DNA of 64,000 nt from Labyrinthula sp. Ha. Lineage: Eukaryota > Sar > Bigyra > Labyrinthulida > Labyrinthulaceae. The notes below the pieces were generated by a model. That model was given only the letters and a program-made list of their open reading frames with translations, was not told the DNA's origin and made no database searches. Positions 36,176 to 47,093 of this stretch are shown piece after piece; position 1 is the stretch's first letter, and each line of letters starts with the position of its first letter. The DNA is taken from contig JAALGZ010000078.1 in NCBI GenBank assembly GCA_015227615.1, forward strand, positions 1 to 64,000, read 5' to 3'. The position numbers and the translations under genes are program-made.

Positions 36176-38443
36176 CCTATAAAGTGACAATTTTGGGAGG
36201 CTAAAACAGTGGTTAACATTTTCTACTGAAACTTAAACAACAAACTCGATATTCTAGAGATTATATCCCGGGTGTTAAAAATTCATCAAAATGGTTGCAA
36301 TATTCCAGTTCTTGCTTAAGCAAAGGCTATATTCTTAATTTTCAAGCTGAGATTTTCCGCAGAGGAGTTTTTATAATTTCATCCATATTTAAAATAAAAG
36401 CACCGCAAACTAAATTACTGTCATACTAAAAACTTAGACAGGGGTTTCAGGAGCCGTATTTGGGGATTGATATTAGTGCTAAGCTGAGAAAAGGTGCTAA
36501 GGGACTTAAATAATATCACTATGTTATATTACAATGTTGAAGATAAATTTTTCCAGGAATTACAACCGATGTTTCGAAACTTGAATTTCTAAAAGCTAAT
36601 CATGAGGGAATTTAATTAAGAAAAGAGGTTAGAGGTGGCAGATAGGAACGCCGTACCTTAGATAATTTTCTTCGATATATAGCTGAGAAGAAGATGTATC
36701 GATAAACTAAATTTTTGGCTGCTCCATAGATCAAACTTGAGCATTAAAACTTTGAAAACTGCCGCTACATTCTAAACAAAGACTACTAACAGGTGATGAA
36801 ACAAGCGTTAAACCTACAATCCAGAACCTCGAGGACCATAATGATATAGTTTTACTTACTAGAAAAGATTGCCAAGGTAAACTATTCTGAAATACTTAAC
36901 TGGTTTCCTAACCATAACATATCATTTGAATTAGTTTCTATTCATTCAAATCTTATTTGAGACGTTGACACATATTCTGAGAAGATTTTACATTGACAAA
37001 ACCTGAACTTCAAGCAATATTTAAGCAGCTTTTCTAACATTTCCGCGAGCTCCCTTAAAATTTTCTAAAATTTTTCTTAAAACTCCCTCAAGCAATATTG
37101 ACAGAATGGTATCATCTGCCCTATATCTACACAAATGTGTCTATTGCCTTTTTGGTACTTGCAGGTTTTGAAAAACAATTTAGTTTCGAAAAAAATGTCC
37201 GATTTCAAAGTAGGTTATACTCTGAGAGTGGCACCTAATGCGACTACCAGTAGAGTCAAGATGTGAAGGGGGTTTCATAATAATGCTACATTTTATATTG
37301 TATATTGAGGTTTTCATAATAGCCAGCTCTCACTCAAATTAACTGACAGATTTCTAAATTATTCTGAGTTTTTGGGGAAGATTGTGAAAATACTGGTAAA
37401 ATCTTAACAAAAACTCAATTACAACGCTAATTAAATTAGTTGGTGTAAAACGTTCCTCCGATCTATTCTTGCACAGATAAAAACACAGAACCTTCAATAT
37501 CGTTAGAATTTTCTTCATTACTTGTTATTGTGTATGCTATATATAAGTAATACTACAGGGTTGGATCTATTAGAAAATAGATAATCCTTATATAGAGGAG
37601 CCCCAAAATGTTTAAATGACAGATTTTCTATTTCAAGAATCATATGCTCTTCAAAACTGGCTAACCTTTTGAATTCACATTCAATCTGTCTGGCCCCGAG
37701 GTTTTATACATCGATTAGTCTCATACCGTCATACCCGAATACTGACATATGATTATGAGGCCTGTGCTAGTACCTTTTGTAGTTTTAGGTAAATATTATG
37801 CCTCTTGTTTTATAGTAAACAAAATAAAGGTCCCGTTAACAAAATATAATATTACCTCAGAATCATATCATTGACACATTTTCAAAAACTTAACCAATTT
37901 TGTTTATTCTTCATCCTAGTAAATCCAAAAAGATAGCGGAAACAATAAAAAAGTAATATCATAAGATTTTTTAAAAGTAGTTAAATTACGAGTGTTATAT
38001 CAGCATATAATAGTTAGAGTTATTAAGATAAATTTCGAAGTAAGATCTTTCATACCAGAAAAGCCTTTTTATGATATTTTGCAATAGCTACCTTTTATTT
38101 TAATTAACATATGCCAAGGTAAAGGATATTCCTGATTTTTCTTTGTGTAATTTGTGGAATATCCAATATAATATTTACATAAGAAGTAACAAGAAAAAAA
38201 CAGGGAAACATTTTGTCATTCCGTTTTGGTGCTTCATCTTTTTGTTTAAACTTAATTCATAGGGTTGGCTTCTTCAGAAAGTATTGCTCAATATGCTTTC
38301 TAAAGAAACCAAATATAGTTAAATAGGAAGTCAAACGTTTTTGCCCATTTCTGCTCAACTCCGCAGATTTTTTACAGATTGAAATTTTACTCAAGTTTCA
38401 TAGATATAGCATCCGCACAAGATACATATATTTTCATGCGTAA
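36176..38443. other. Gene-poor AT-rich stretch
   Basis: Nothing supported beyond possible flank of the transposon relic at its left end. Confidence 0.6.
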
Positions 38444-38920
38444 TGCCATAGACTCTTAACATCTTACTCCGTTTTAGGTCGCTCTCCACAGGTAGGGAAT
38501 TTAATTTCAACAAGAAACTATAAATCAAAAGAGACAAAAAATAAAAAAACAAGGAAACTTGAGTGGAAAATGCATTATAGTAAACTTATGTTCCATGACA
38601 ATAAATATGAACCAGAGAGGCAAGAACACGGTAATTATAAAGCTGCATATAATGCTCATTATTCAGGGCAATCATTTTAGAAGGTGGAGCAACTCTGCAA
38701 ATTTAATTATTGATCATAGAACTAGTTGAAACCAGGAGAGAGTTCAATTCTCATATTATTGTGCGGAAAACTCTCCTCATGGTCTAGGAAGATACGGATG
38801 AAGCTGAGGTGCTTACACTCAAAGCAGAGTCAATACATTTTATATACCAGGTCAAGCTATGCAGTAGAGGAGTTTCTCTATATCAACAGAAAATGGATGA
38901 AGATTGCGCGGAAACTTTAG
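38444..38920 (+). other. Candidate relic coding segment
   Basis: Two plus-strand open stretches in the same frame (78 codons, 38444-38677; then 64 codons from an ATG at 38726) separated by about 48 bases with several stops. The first reads protein-like (KLEWKMHYSKLMFHDNKYEP, then QEHGNYKAAYNAHYSG); the second is basic. No family recognised and no 27-30-nt intron fits the gap, so a decayed gene or a chance purine-rich frame is most likely. Confidence 0.2.
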
Positions 38921-40499
38921 TTTATTAAATATAAACCCCATGTAGTAGAAGCTATACATGAAAATACAGACATCATATAGGATATGTATAAGACTTATGT
39001 TTCTTATATAAGCCATTAAATTTTCATTGGATTGAGGATCTACTCACAAAATATCACCAGACTAGGTTTAAATAGCAAAGTGTGTTATAATTAAGATAAT
39101 TAAGTGCTAAATATGTTTATCTCATTACCCAGAGAAGCAAAAATAAAGCATAGATTCACATACGCGGGCTAAAGGGTCACTAGAGGATGGGCAAAGGTCA
39201 AAAGCTAAGTTAACACGTTTTCTGATTAAGGGGATGGTATAAGATCTAGTTGTTTCATTCCTAGGTAACCACAGATGGACAGTGTAAATCAAAACACATT
39301 AGAAAAGGGCGCGAGACTTACTCACAATGATTAATGAGAGAAAGAAAATATCAATAAAACAAATACTAAACACTACTCAATGACGATTCATATTGCTTAT
39401 GGTAACCAAGGCTTTTATTTTTTGCATGTGGCTAGTAAAAGGAGGAATAAGAATTACTGCTGGAATCTAGACTGTATGAATGTAAACGGGTCTAAAATAT
39501 GTTGGGGAGGGCTCCGGGTTGGTGAAATTGAAGAAAATCTAGACATTAACCAGGCCTGCATCCTTACACACCTGAACGGCCGAATTTCTAACTGAATATG
39601 TGGCTTAAATTTGTTATTTCTATTAAATTATGCTAAAATAACGGGATTAAGCTTTTATCCCTTAATATTTATCCAATGTTATTTAGGATTATGGAAAAAA
39701 ATAAAATTATGTAACCAAAGTCATTCTCCCTTAGTTTGATTTTGATGGGCCTTTTCGTTTTTTTTTCTTTTTCATAGTAGTTTTGTGGTCGATCTCAAGC
39801 ACCGTGAAAATATCATGACAACAACAGAGAGATCTCCGTAGGAATAATCTCTCAGGACATCCTTCATCCTCAATAATGTGACATATGCTTTGCAACAACC
39901 TTCAGCTCCATTCTTTTTTTTTGTTTCTCTTCTGTAGTATTGCAGAAGTAAACATGAAACTAATCTTCTCGACTTGCACAGAATTATTCATTTGACATAT
40001 TTTTTTTGGCTTACTGTGTTGGTTATCGTTTCCTTGGACTTTAAAATATTTTGGTTAGCGAATAAGTAGAACGTTTTCGAAGAGAACGAAAATAAACTCA
40101 TAATCCAAGGCAACAATAGCAATATTAGTTGAAATCTCTGCTGCATCAATATATTTACTCATATTAATTCACTCTCTTTAAGCTCAGAAAGGCATCTTCT
40201 ATAGCATGGATCTGTTTTACCATGATTTTGAGAGTGTTCAAGTGACTTTTCCTGAAAAAGGAAAATCCCACTTTCAAGGCCCAACTATAGGTTCAATTTA
40301 TTTTTGTAAGTGTTAGCATAAATAAACATTTTTTACATCTCTTAAGAATCTTGTTGTAAGATAAAATATCCCTTATGGTTCACATTATGAAAATCACTGG
40401 GAAGCTCTCTTACTCCATTTAAAAGGGTTGTTAGAAAGACTGTAAACTGTTTCGAATATTGTATTTGACTTTGATCCTCGATAACGATTGGATTTAATT

Positions 40500-40521
40500 T
40501 ATTAATAAATTATTAATAAAT
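40500..40521. repeat. 11-bp perfect tandem duplication
   Basis: TATTAATAAAT occurs twice in a row; each unit contains the palindrome TTATTAATAA when the junction base is included. It lies about 200 bp upstream of the ETF-QO start. Confidence 0.85.
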
Positions 40522-40699
40522 ATAATCGAAACCCTATGAGCACCAATCAGAACAAGTGAACTAAAATAGGCTGGTCTATAGAACAGATCTCATATGTCAT
40601 TGACTTGGAAAAAATAATGGTACATTACCCTAAAATTTAGAAAATATTTTCGAGGAAAAGAAACACGTCTAGGAGATTTCAAAATCAAAACTAAAGGTA

Positions 40700-40708
40700 T
40701 ATAATACT
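40700..40708 (+). promoter_or_regulatory. Possible TATA element of ETF-QO
   Basis: TATATAATA about 17 bases before the start codon. Inferred from sequence and position only; such motifs are common in this AT-rich DNA. Confidence 0.25.
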
Positions 40709-40724
40709 GCTCTTGCTGAATTAA

Positions 40725-42566
40725 ATGTATCGCGCCGTTAAATTACTACGAAGTTTTTCAATATCTAAAAATACCACCTCTCATTTAAGTCCGTTGACTT
40801 GGAGAGCTAGTTCAACCTCTTGGCTACAGTCCAAGAAGGCATTCTCTACGCTGAACTTGTCGAACAACCTCGTAGATGAGTCCTTGGAGCCAAGAGACTC
40901 AATGGAGTATGATGTTGTTATTGTAGGCGCTGGCCCTGCAGGACTGAGCGCTGCTATTCGCCTGAAGCAAATAGATGAAGATTTGAATGTTTGCGTTGTT
41001 GAGAAAGCTGCTGAACTTGGCGCTCACATTCTATCTGGAAACGTTTTTGAACCTCGAGCCTTGAATGAACTATTTCCTAATTGGAAGGAAGATGGAATGG
41101 AACCATTTGGAGAAGATCCAACACCAGCTGCAAACGATACTTTCAAGATCTGTTATAGTGAAAAAGGTCATATTTCCCTTCCTGGCTTCGCTATACCTCC
41201 TATGCTACATAATGAAGGAAACTATATAATCTCACTATCACAATTTGTTCGCTGGCTTGGCGAGCAAGCTGAAGATATGGGAGTGGAAATATACCCAGGA
41301 TTTCCTGCGTCTGAAGTCATTTTTGATGAGGATGAGAATAAAGTACTTGGAGTCGTTACTAAAGATATGGGGATTGGTAAAGATGGACAAGCAAAAGACA
41401 CGTATACAAGGGGCATGGAGCTTAGAGGACGGCAAACTATTTTTTCTGAGGGAGCTCGTGGAAGTTGTTCTGAAGATTTGATGAAGAGATTTAATTTGAG
41501 AGATGAAAAAGTACCTCAAAGTTATGGTATTGGTTTGAAGGAAGTGTGGGAGATTCCTGAAGAGAATTTAAAGCCTGGGTTGATTCAACACACTCTGGGT
41601 TGGCCTTTGGGCAATAGCGTATACGGAGGAACCTTTCTTTACCACATGAAACCAAACTATATCCTTTTTGGTATTGATCAATTGTGTCACTAATTTTTAG
41701 GTCTTGTCGTTGGGTTAGATTATAAGAACCCTTATTTGAACCCTTACAAAGAGTTTCAAAGGTTGAAGCACCATCCAGCTATTTCTGAGCACTTAAAGGA
41801 TGGACAATGTATTTCTTATGGAGCAAGAGCTATTAATGAAGGAGGGTTTCAGGCCATTCCAAAGCTAAGTTTTCCTGGTGGAGTGCTTGCAGGATGTTCA
41901 GCTGGATTTTTAAATGTTCCAAAGATCAAAGGAACACATACTGCTATGAAAAGTGGAATTGTTGCCGCTGAAGCCATTGCAGAGCACTTAGCAAATGAAA
42001 ATGAAGCACCCGAGGTGGCATCTTACCAAACTAAAATGGAAGAATCTTGGGTATGGGAAGAACTTAAGAAAGTAAGAAATTTCGCACCTAGTTTTAAGTG
42101 GGGAAATTTAGCAGGGGTTGCATATTCTGGAGTTGCCGCTCATGTGTTGAGGGGACATGAACCATGGACCTTTACCAAGACTACGCAGAGAGATGCTGAT
42201 AAGACTGCTGAAAAAAATAGCTCTTATGCAAAGGAGATTGAATATCCAAAACCTGATGGTGTTTTGTCCTTTGATATATTGGAGAATCTACAAAGAAGTG
42301 GAACAAACCATGATCACGACCAACCTGCTCATCTTGTTATTAAACCAGAGCTCCAGAATATTCCGGAAAATGTAAGTTTGCAAAAGTATGCGGGTCCTGA
42401 ACAAAGGTTTTGTCCAGCTAAAGTTTATGAGTATGTTGAGGATAAACTGGTGATAAATGCGCAGAATTGTGTTCATTGCAAGACGTGTGACATTAAAATG
42501 ACTGATGAGTACATTCGTTGGACGGTACCTGAAGGTGGTGGAGGACCAGCTTATGATCTGATGTAA
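40725..42566 (+). CDS. ETFDH: ETF:ubiquinone oxidoreductase, two exons
   Basis: Mitochondrial inner-membrane flavoprotein that passes electrons from electron-transfer flavoprotein, fed by fatty-acid and amino-acid dehydrogenases, to ubiquinone. Exons 40725-41670 and 41701-42566 join across a 30-nt intron (phase 1) into 603 aa, close to the human precursor (617). Residues 1-45 are rich in R, S and K without acidic residues, as in a mitochondrial targeting peptide. [18 protein letters not shown] (63-80) is the FAD-binding beta-alpha-beta motif. GWPL...[17 protein letters not shown] and [12 protein letters not shown] are family blocks. Near the C terminus FCPAKVYEY and [11 protein letters not shown] give the four [4Fe-4S] cysteines (553, 572, 575, 578), followed by [16 protein letters not shown] lies directly upstream in frame, supporting the start. 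The gene looks intact. Confidence 0.97.
41671..41700 (+). other. 30-nt intron
   Basis: Begins GTATTGATCA and ends ACTAATTTTTAG, with a good CTAAT branch site close to the acceptor. Contains an in-frame stop. Removal restores the family sequence [17 protein letters not shown] exactly where ETF-QO proteins read GxVVGLDYxNPYL. Confidence 0.95.
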
Positions 42567-43299
42567 GATTTTTTACACCCCTTAATCATTAACAATTTTT
42601 TTTGAACAGCACGGCTATCCACTCAAACTCTAACGAACTCATTAATTGTAATCTCATTCGAAAAACTAATCCTCTTGCTCCAATCTAGTTTATCCTCAAT
42701 ACAAAAAACTCAAGAATGCTGGGGACATTTCTTCTCACAATGAATTATTAGAAGAGGATATGTTGTTAATCGTTTACGAGGCAAAAAAGAACAAGTGAGA
42801 AAGACATGAGCTAGATCTTTGCTTCATGGCTTGACTGTCCTATACGATAGTTAGTCTTTCAAGGAATTTTTGGTACTAGAATCTTCTGAAGTATTGTTTG
42901 GGCCGTAAAATCTCGCATAAAGTTTCTAGATGTGTTGCATTTGACACACTTCTACTCCCCTGAGAACAATACGACTACTTTTTATGTACTTCTTTTTAGT
43001 CTACATAAGTGTATGAAACTATTGTATTAACCGTATTAACTAGTTTAAATGCTTGTATGATATCTTGGTATTTGGTTGGCAACTTAGCTAGTACTTATAT
43101 TCTTGCCAAAATAATTGCAGCAACTCTAATAGCTTGAGGAGCGCTCTACTATATATATAAAGTGACCAATATATAAGGGGTGCTCAATTTTCATCTTATG
43201 GACTACAACATGAAGTAAATAAACCAAAGCTACAAGTAATTGAATATTTCCATAAACGGTAATATGGTCTTATCTCACTTTGTACCTAGAGGTTTGTTC
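42567..43299. other. 3' flank of ETF-QO
   Basis: No gene seen. Confidence 0.5.
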
Positions 43300-45050
43300 C
43301 ATCTAAGAATCTTGTTTTTGCTGAATGTATTCTTGAAGCTTCAATTGGAGTTACTTCAGGCCATATGCTGCTGCTGTTGGCTTAGGAGGTATCTGGGGCT
43401 TCCGGTCTAACCTATAACACGAGTGTCTAATCTACCACTACTGAACTAGATGCATACTGGATATATGCTATGGTACATCTCAACTAGGGGTTTTGTGCTA
43501 ATACCCTGTTGCATGAAATAATCTGTCCCTGTAAGGCATGGTTTGTCGATTTCGCGCAAATTATTCTGGGGCTTCGTAGGTCACAACAAAAATGCAGTAT
43601 TCTACAAGAAGTAAGGTAATGATACAAGAGGCTTCAGCTGGAGAAATATATGCGGTCAAGAACAATTTCTGATTTTTCAAGTTACGTTTTCGGGTGAATG
43701 TGTCAATTTTGCGTTAATTTTGTGCAGTTTTGTTCCTTGCTTCATCTTGTTCATTGTTGTTGCTGTTATTTGCTTGATCCAAGTGAGATGTAAATGTATT
43801 TCCAGCTGAGGGGGTTTCTAGTTGCAGGAAAGGCTGGGAGGAGGAGGGGAAGATGTATTGTACTGGTTGCACAAGTTCATGATGTTCATCCACTTATTGT
43901 TCAGGATTTCACCATTTCTGTTGATCCCGGCTGGGGGTTTTAGTCAAATTTTATTTTCTTTAGAAGCTCGTCGTCTTTGTTTTTTATTCTTGTTGCCGAC
44001 GTGTGTCCTGTGTATCGTTCCAGTAGGTGCATATTGGTGTCCTGTTTATATCTCTGTGTTCCGGCCTTTTGGTTGCTGTTTCGTGTCTCTTTTCTTGACC
44101 TTGTCCTCCGCGTCTTTTCAAAAGCCTCTTGTACACTCATAACCCGTAGCGTATAAATAGAACATAGCAGATAACTAAAAGTAAATTTTGTTTACCCCCT
44201 AGTTTGACGGAAAGTTCCAGCATCATGTCGCTTCATCCCTTCACTTCGGAGACTTGCTCTGCAAGTTCGTAAGTGCGGGGCGTCATTACACCTTCAGTTT
44301 TGGTTGGCAATTTTGAGAAAACTACTTTTCTTTGCTGGGTTGACTTTCACCCTTTCCTGTAGTTTTTGGTACCCAGCTGCGTGTACTTCTTGGAATATCA
44401 AGAGGCTGACTGTTTGATAATGAGGGAGCAAGTAGTTAAGCTTAGTGAAAGTTAGACCATCAACGTCAACGCTCACTAATTTTAGCTTGTGTTTTAGTTG
44501 GTTCGCGAAGGGTGGGACTTCTTGCGGAGCTGTAGAAAGCACTCTACACACAGAAGTCAACAATTCATTTTGTCCTTGTTTCATATTGTGTACACGAAAA
44601 TTTGATGACGTGTGAAAATTTACCGCATACATACTCTAACCTCCTGGAAATACGAGGAAGTGTACTTGTTCCAAGTGCACCAGTTATCCATTCTAGCTTC
44701 TTCATGAGCAAAAACCCTACTTTTAAGTTTATTAAATTTCTTAAATGCTTTGATACATCAAATTGAGCGGCAGAATATACGCAGTCAAGAAGATCTCTCT
44801 GTCTCTCTCTTTCTTCCTCTCTCCGAAACAGCATGGAGTACAAGAATTAAGGAAAATCATATGATACTTCTAACCATGTCAAGGCAAGTGTTTACTTTCA
44901 GGAGAGAAGGTTCGCACTTAAGTTTCAACTGTTCATTGCATCTTCAGTACCTAAGCTTCTTCCGCTAAGTACCTTCTGCTTCTTTATAAGTCTAAGGACC
45001 AATACTGTGTCAGAGACATTACTAGTAAGACCGGACGGTTCTCATGTGGT
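43300..45050. other. GC-balanced block with unresolved coding character
   Basis: This 1.7-kb block is visibly richer in G and C than the flanking DNA and carries many overlapping open frames. On the minus strand these include 44840-44565 (REEERERQRDLLDCVYSAA), 44632-44294 (APQEVPPFANQLKHKLKLVS), 44140-43940 (basic, RTRSRKETRNSNQKAGTQRY) and a frame ending near 43713 with an N-rich tail (HLDQANNSNNNEQDEARNK). On the plus strand 43822-44142 is open and hydrophobic. The minus-strand frames follow each other in order, but the changes of frame are not explained by 27-30-nt introns. It may be a decayed gene, a gene with atypical introns, or a noncoding RNA locus. No family recognised. Confidence 0.3.
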
Positions 45051-46702
45051 ACTCGCTACAAATCAGATATCTCAGTGGTATATACCAAGATTCAAGTATG
45101 CCATGGAGTCCCTTGATAGCATTTAGCCTGGAATTTTTTTATACAGAACTTTCACACATAATTTTCAAGTTAATAAGAATAATTCTGAATTCAATTTCCC
45201 AAACAGGCCTATTCCTTTACTTACGGGTTTGAGTCAGCTAGAAGGTAGAACAAATTTAGCCATGATATTGATTCTTCATTTTTCTGCATTGGAGTTATAA
45301 CTACACTTCAACGCAGTTGAATTGAAGAGTTAATAAACATTAAAGTTACTAATCGGTGCCCGCGGCTTGAGATAAGAGATATGGCTGCATTACTTTTCCC
45401 ATTTTAACCTGCTGTGCTTCAAAAACCCAGATTTACTAGAAATGGTAATGATAAACTTAATTGACTGTAAGTGAGGAACCGAATACATCAAAACACAAAA
45501 GTAGATAACAAAATCGGAAATGTTTTTTGCGAGGAACATATACGAGAATAATGTAGCAAATGAACAATAGGAGTTTCTGCTTATGCCATATGCCTCTAAT
45601 TGTACTTGGATAATTAGGGAGCTGTTCCTAGAAACTATTTGAAGATAATATTGCTAGCCTTAATTCACTTGGATCGGTATGGGTTACAGATTTCTTTTTC
45701 GCTAAGTTGAAACGTTGGAGTCATACATTGTTTAGGCTCAGGCTTGGGAAATTTTGTGGTTGTTGGAAGAGTCTTTTATGCATTAAGGTTGCAGATATTA
45801 GTTGTTCGACCTGTCGGTGAAATCCCAATGATCATTGGATGTGACATGTCTATAGAGAGTAAAAAATGGAACTGCTGGTTATGTTAGGAGACGTTGCTTT
45901 ATTTATCCATTTGGGACTAAGGTATTTTTGTCGTTTTCGAGTTGATTTGGAGGCAGTTTCTTTGCTTGAGGTGTTCTTATATCTAAATCAATTTCGCTCT
46001 AAAAGCGAACAGTTGGCCTTGATTCTTATTCTGCCACCGGGACAAAGATAATCCAGTTACTTCAACTCAGATATGTTATTTCCTAGTTGTAGTATAGCAG
46101 ATCTTGTTGAACTACATTAGTTAGCTTTTTGATACGCGCCGCTCCTTTCCTTCCAGGTTCCTGAACTGTTTCGACGCTGTTACTAGCAGTAAGCATATAC
46201 CTCTTAATCAATAGAAGCATATAGACTTGGAGACGCTCGTCACTCAATGAAATAACTTTCAGTCAAAAATGAGATTGCATCTCCTTGGCTGAGCTTTTTC
46301 TGTAGGTCCTCGGATAGATGTCTTTAGTGGTAGCGGTTTCTTTACTTCCAAATTATTTGGTATCCAAAAAAATACGATGGTGGAACTATTTGCCTTTCCA
46401 CAGTTACCCCTTATTCAAACTCCAAATTCTACTACCCTGGAAATGTTAGCATAGTGAAGTGATAGACGTCTTAGAGTCTTCACAAATAGAACCTCATTAT
46501 TTCCTAATGCTAGAATACTGTTAATTAAGTACCCTTAAGTTTTCACGTCAATAACAAAGGAAATATTTGGTAACGTTAATCTAACGTTAAATGTCTATGA
46601 TTAATACTGAATTTGTGAAAATTAACAAGTCAACGCAGTTTTTATCATAATTTATTAAAAGTCACATTTTCAAGTTTTCTATAGATTGGTTTTCTTCAAG
46701 TA
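45051..46702. other. Noncoding stretch
   Basis: No supported gene. A plus-strand frame at about 45631-45822 (no early ATG) and a 61-codon frame at 45866-46051 show no convincing motif. Confidence 0.5.
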
Positions 46703-47050
46703 ATGAAATCTAAAGAGAACGCCGAAACCACAGAGCCATCCCCTCAGGAAGTTATCAAAAGTCTAGAAAAAGCTGAGGATGTAATTTTAGAAAAAATATT
46801 GCGTCCTGCAAAGAAGACTTCAACTTTGCTATCCAAATTTTCCGTAAGTGAAGAGGTTGATTTTGAAAGGTTGGTTGGAGATTTAGTGACTCTTAGTAAT
46901 CAGTTCTTAGATGGTCTTAACGAAGTTTCTAGTACTGTTGCTAGTAGTATAAAATATATTGGTCCTTATTCCAGTGAGGTTAAAATAGATGCTGGTGCAA
47001 TTATCGACTTAGACATTAAAGAGGAAGAGAAACGCATTGCCGAGTCCTGA
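46703..47050 (+). CDS. Small helical protein, possibly Mediator subunit 11
   Basis: 115-aa single-exon protein ending TGA. It is acidic and helix-rich: SPQEVIKSLEKAEDVILEKI near the start (residues 13-32), then KKTSTLLSKF, FERLVGDLVTLSNQFLDGLNEVSSTVASSI (49-84 region), then YIGPYSS and a charged tail. Med11 proteins have this size and order: an early helix (LxxxExxI...L), a second helix with a conserved phenylalanine pattern (F...L..I...L...I) and a YRPFE-like end. Med11 pairs with Med22 in the Mediator head and contacts RNA polymerase II transcription factors. The resemblance is in pattern only, so other small helical-bundle subunits (for example BLOC-1 type) remain possible. It converges on the glycosyltransferase gene, with 43 bp between stop codons. 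Confidence 0.7.
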   Translation: MKSKENAETTEPSPQEVIKSLEKAEDVILEKILRPAKKTSTLLSKFSVSEEVDFERLVGDLVTLSNQFLDGLNEVSSTVASSIKYIGPYSSEVKIDAGAIIDLDIKEEEKRIAES

Positions 47051-47093
47051 CATTGAAAAGTCAACGAAAGCGCCCACATTATGAAACGTGTTT
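47051..47093. other. 43-bp convergent intergenic gap
   Basis: Only 43 bp separate two converging stop codons, so the 3' UTRs must either be very short or overlap as antisense. Confidence 0.8.

Larger units (their letters stand above)
38921..40724. other. Noncoding stretch upstream of ETF-QO
   Basis: No gene supported. It contains an 11-bp tandem duplication at 40500-40521 and a TATATAATA motif at about 40700-40708, 20-odd bases before the ETF-QO start. Confidence 0.55.

Noticed and set aside
35914-36204. 96-codon plus-strand frame
   Set aside because: Antisense of the transposase relic; the minus strand carries the DDE motifs.
43340-43500. Possible second copia RNase H remnant (STTTELDAYW)
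   Set aside because: A single short similarity with stops around it and no neighbouring domain; not enough to call.
45631-46051. Possible Ulp1-like peptidase fragment
   Set aside because: Only a vague W-F-F-L pattern; catalytic HW, D and QxxxxDC motifs could not be found.
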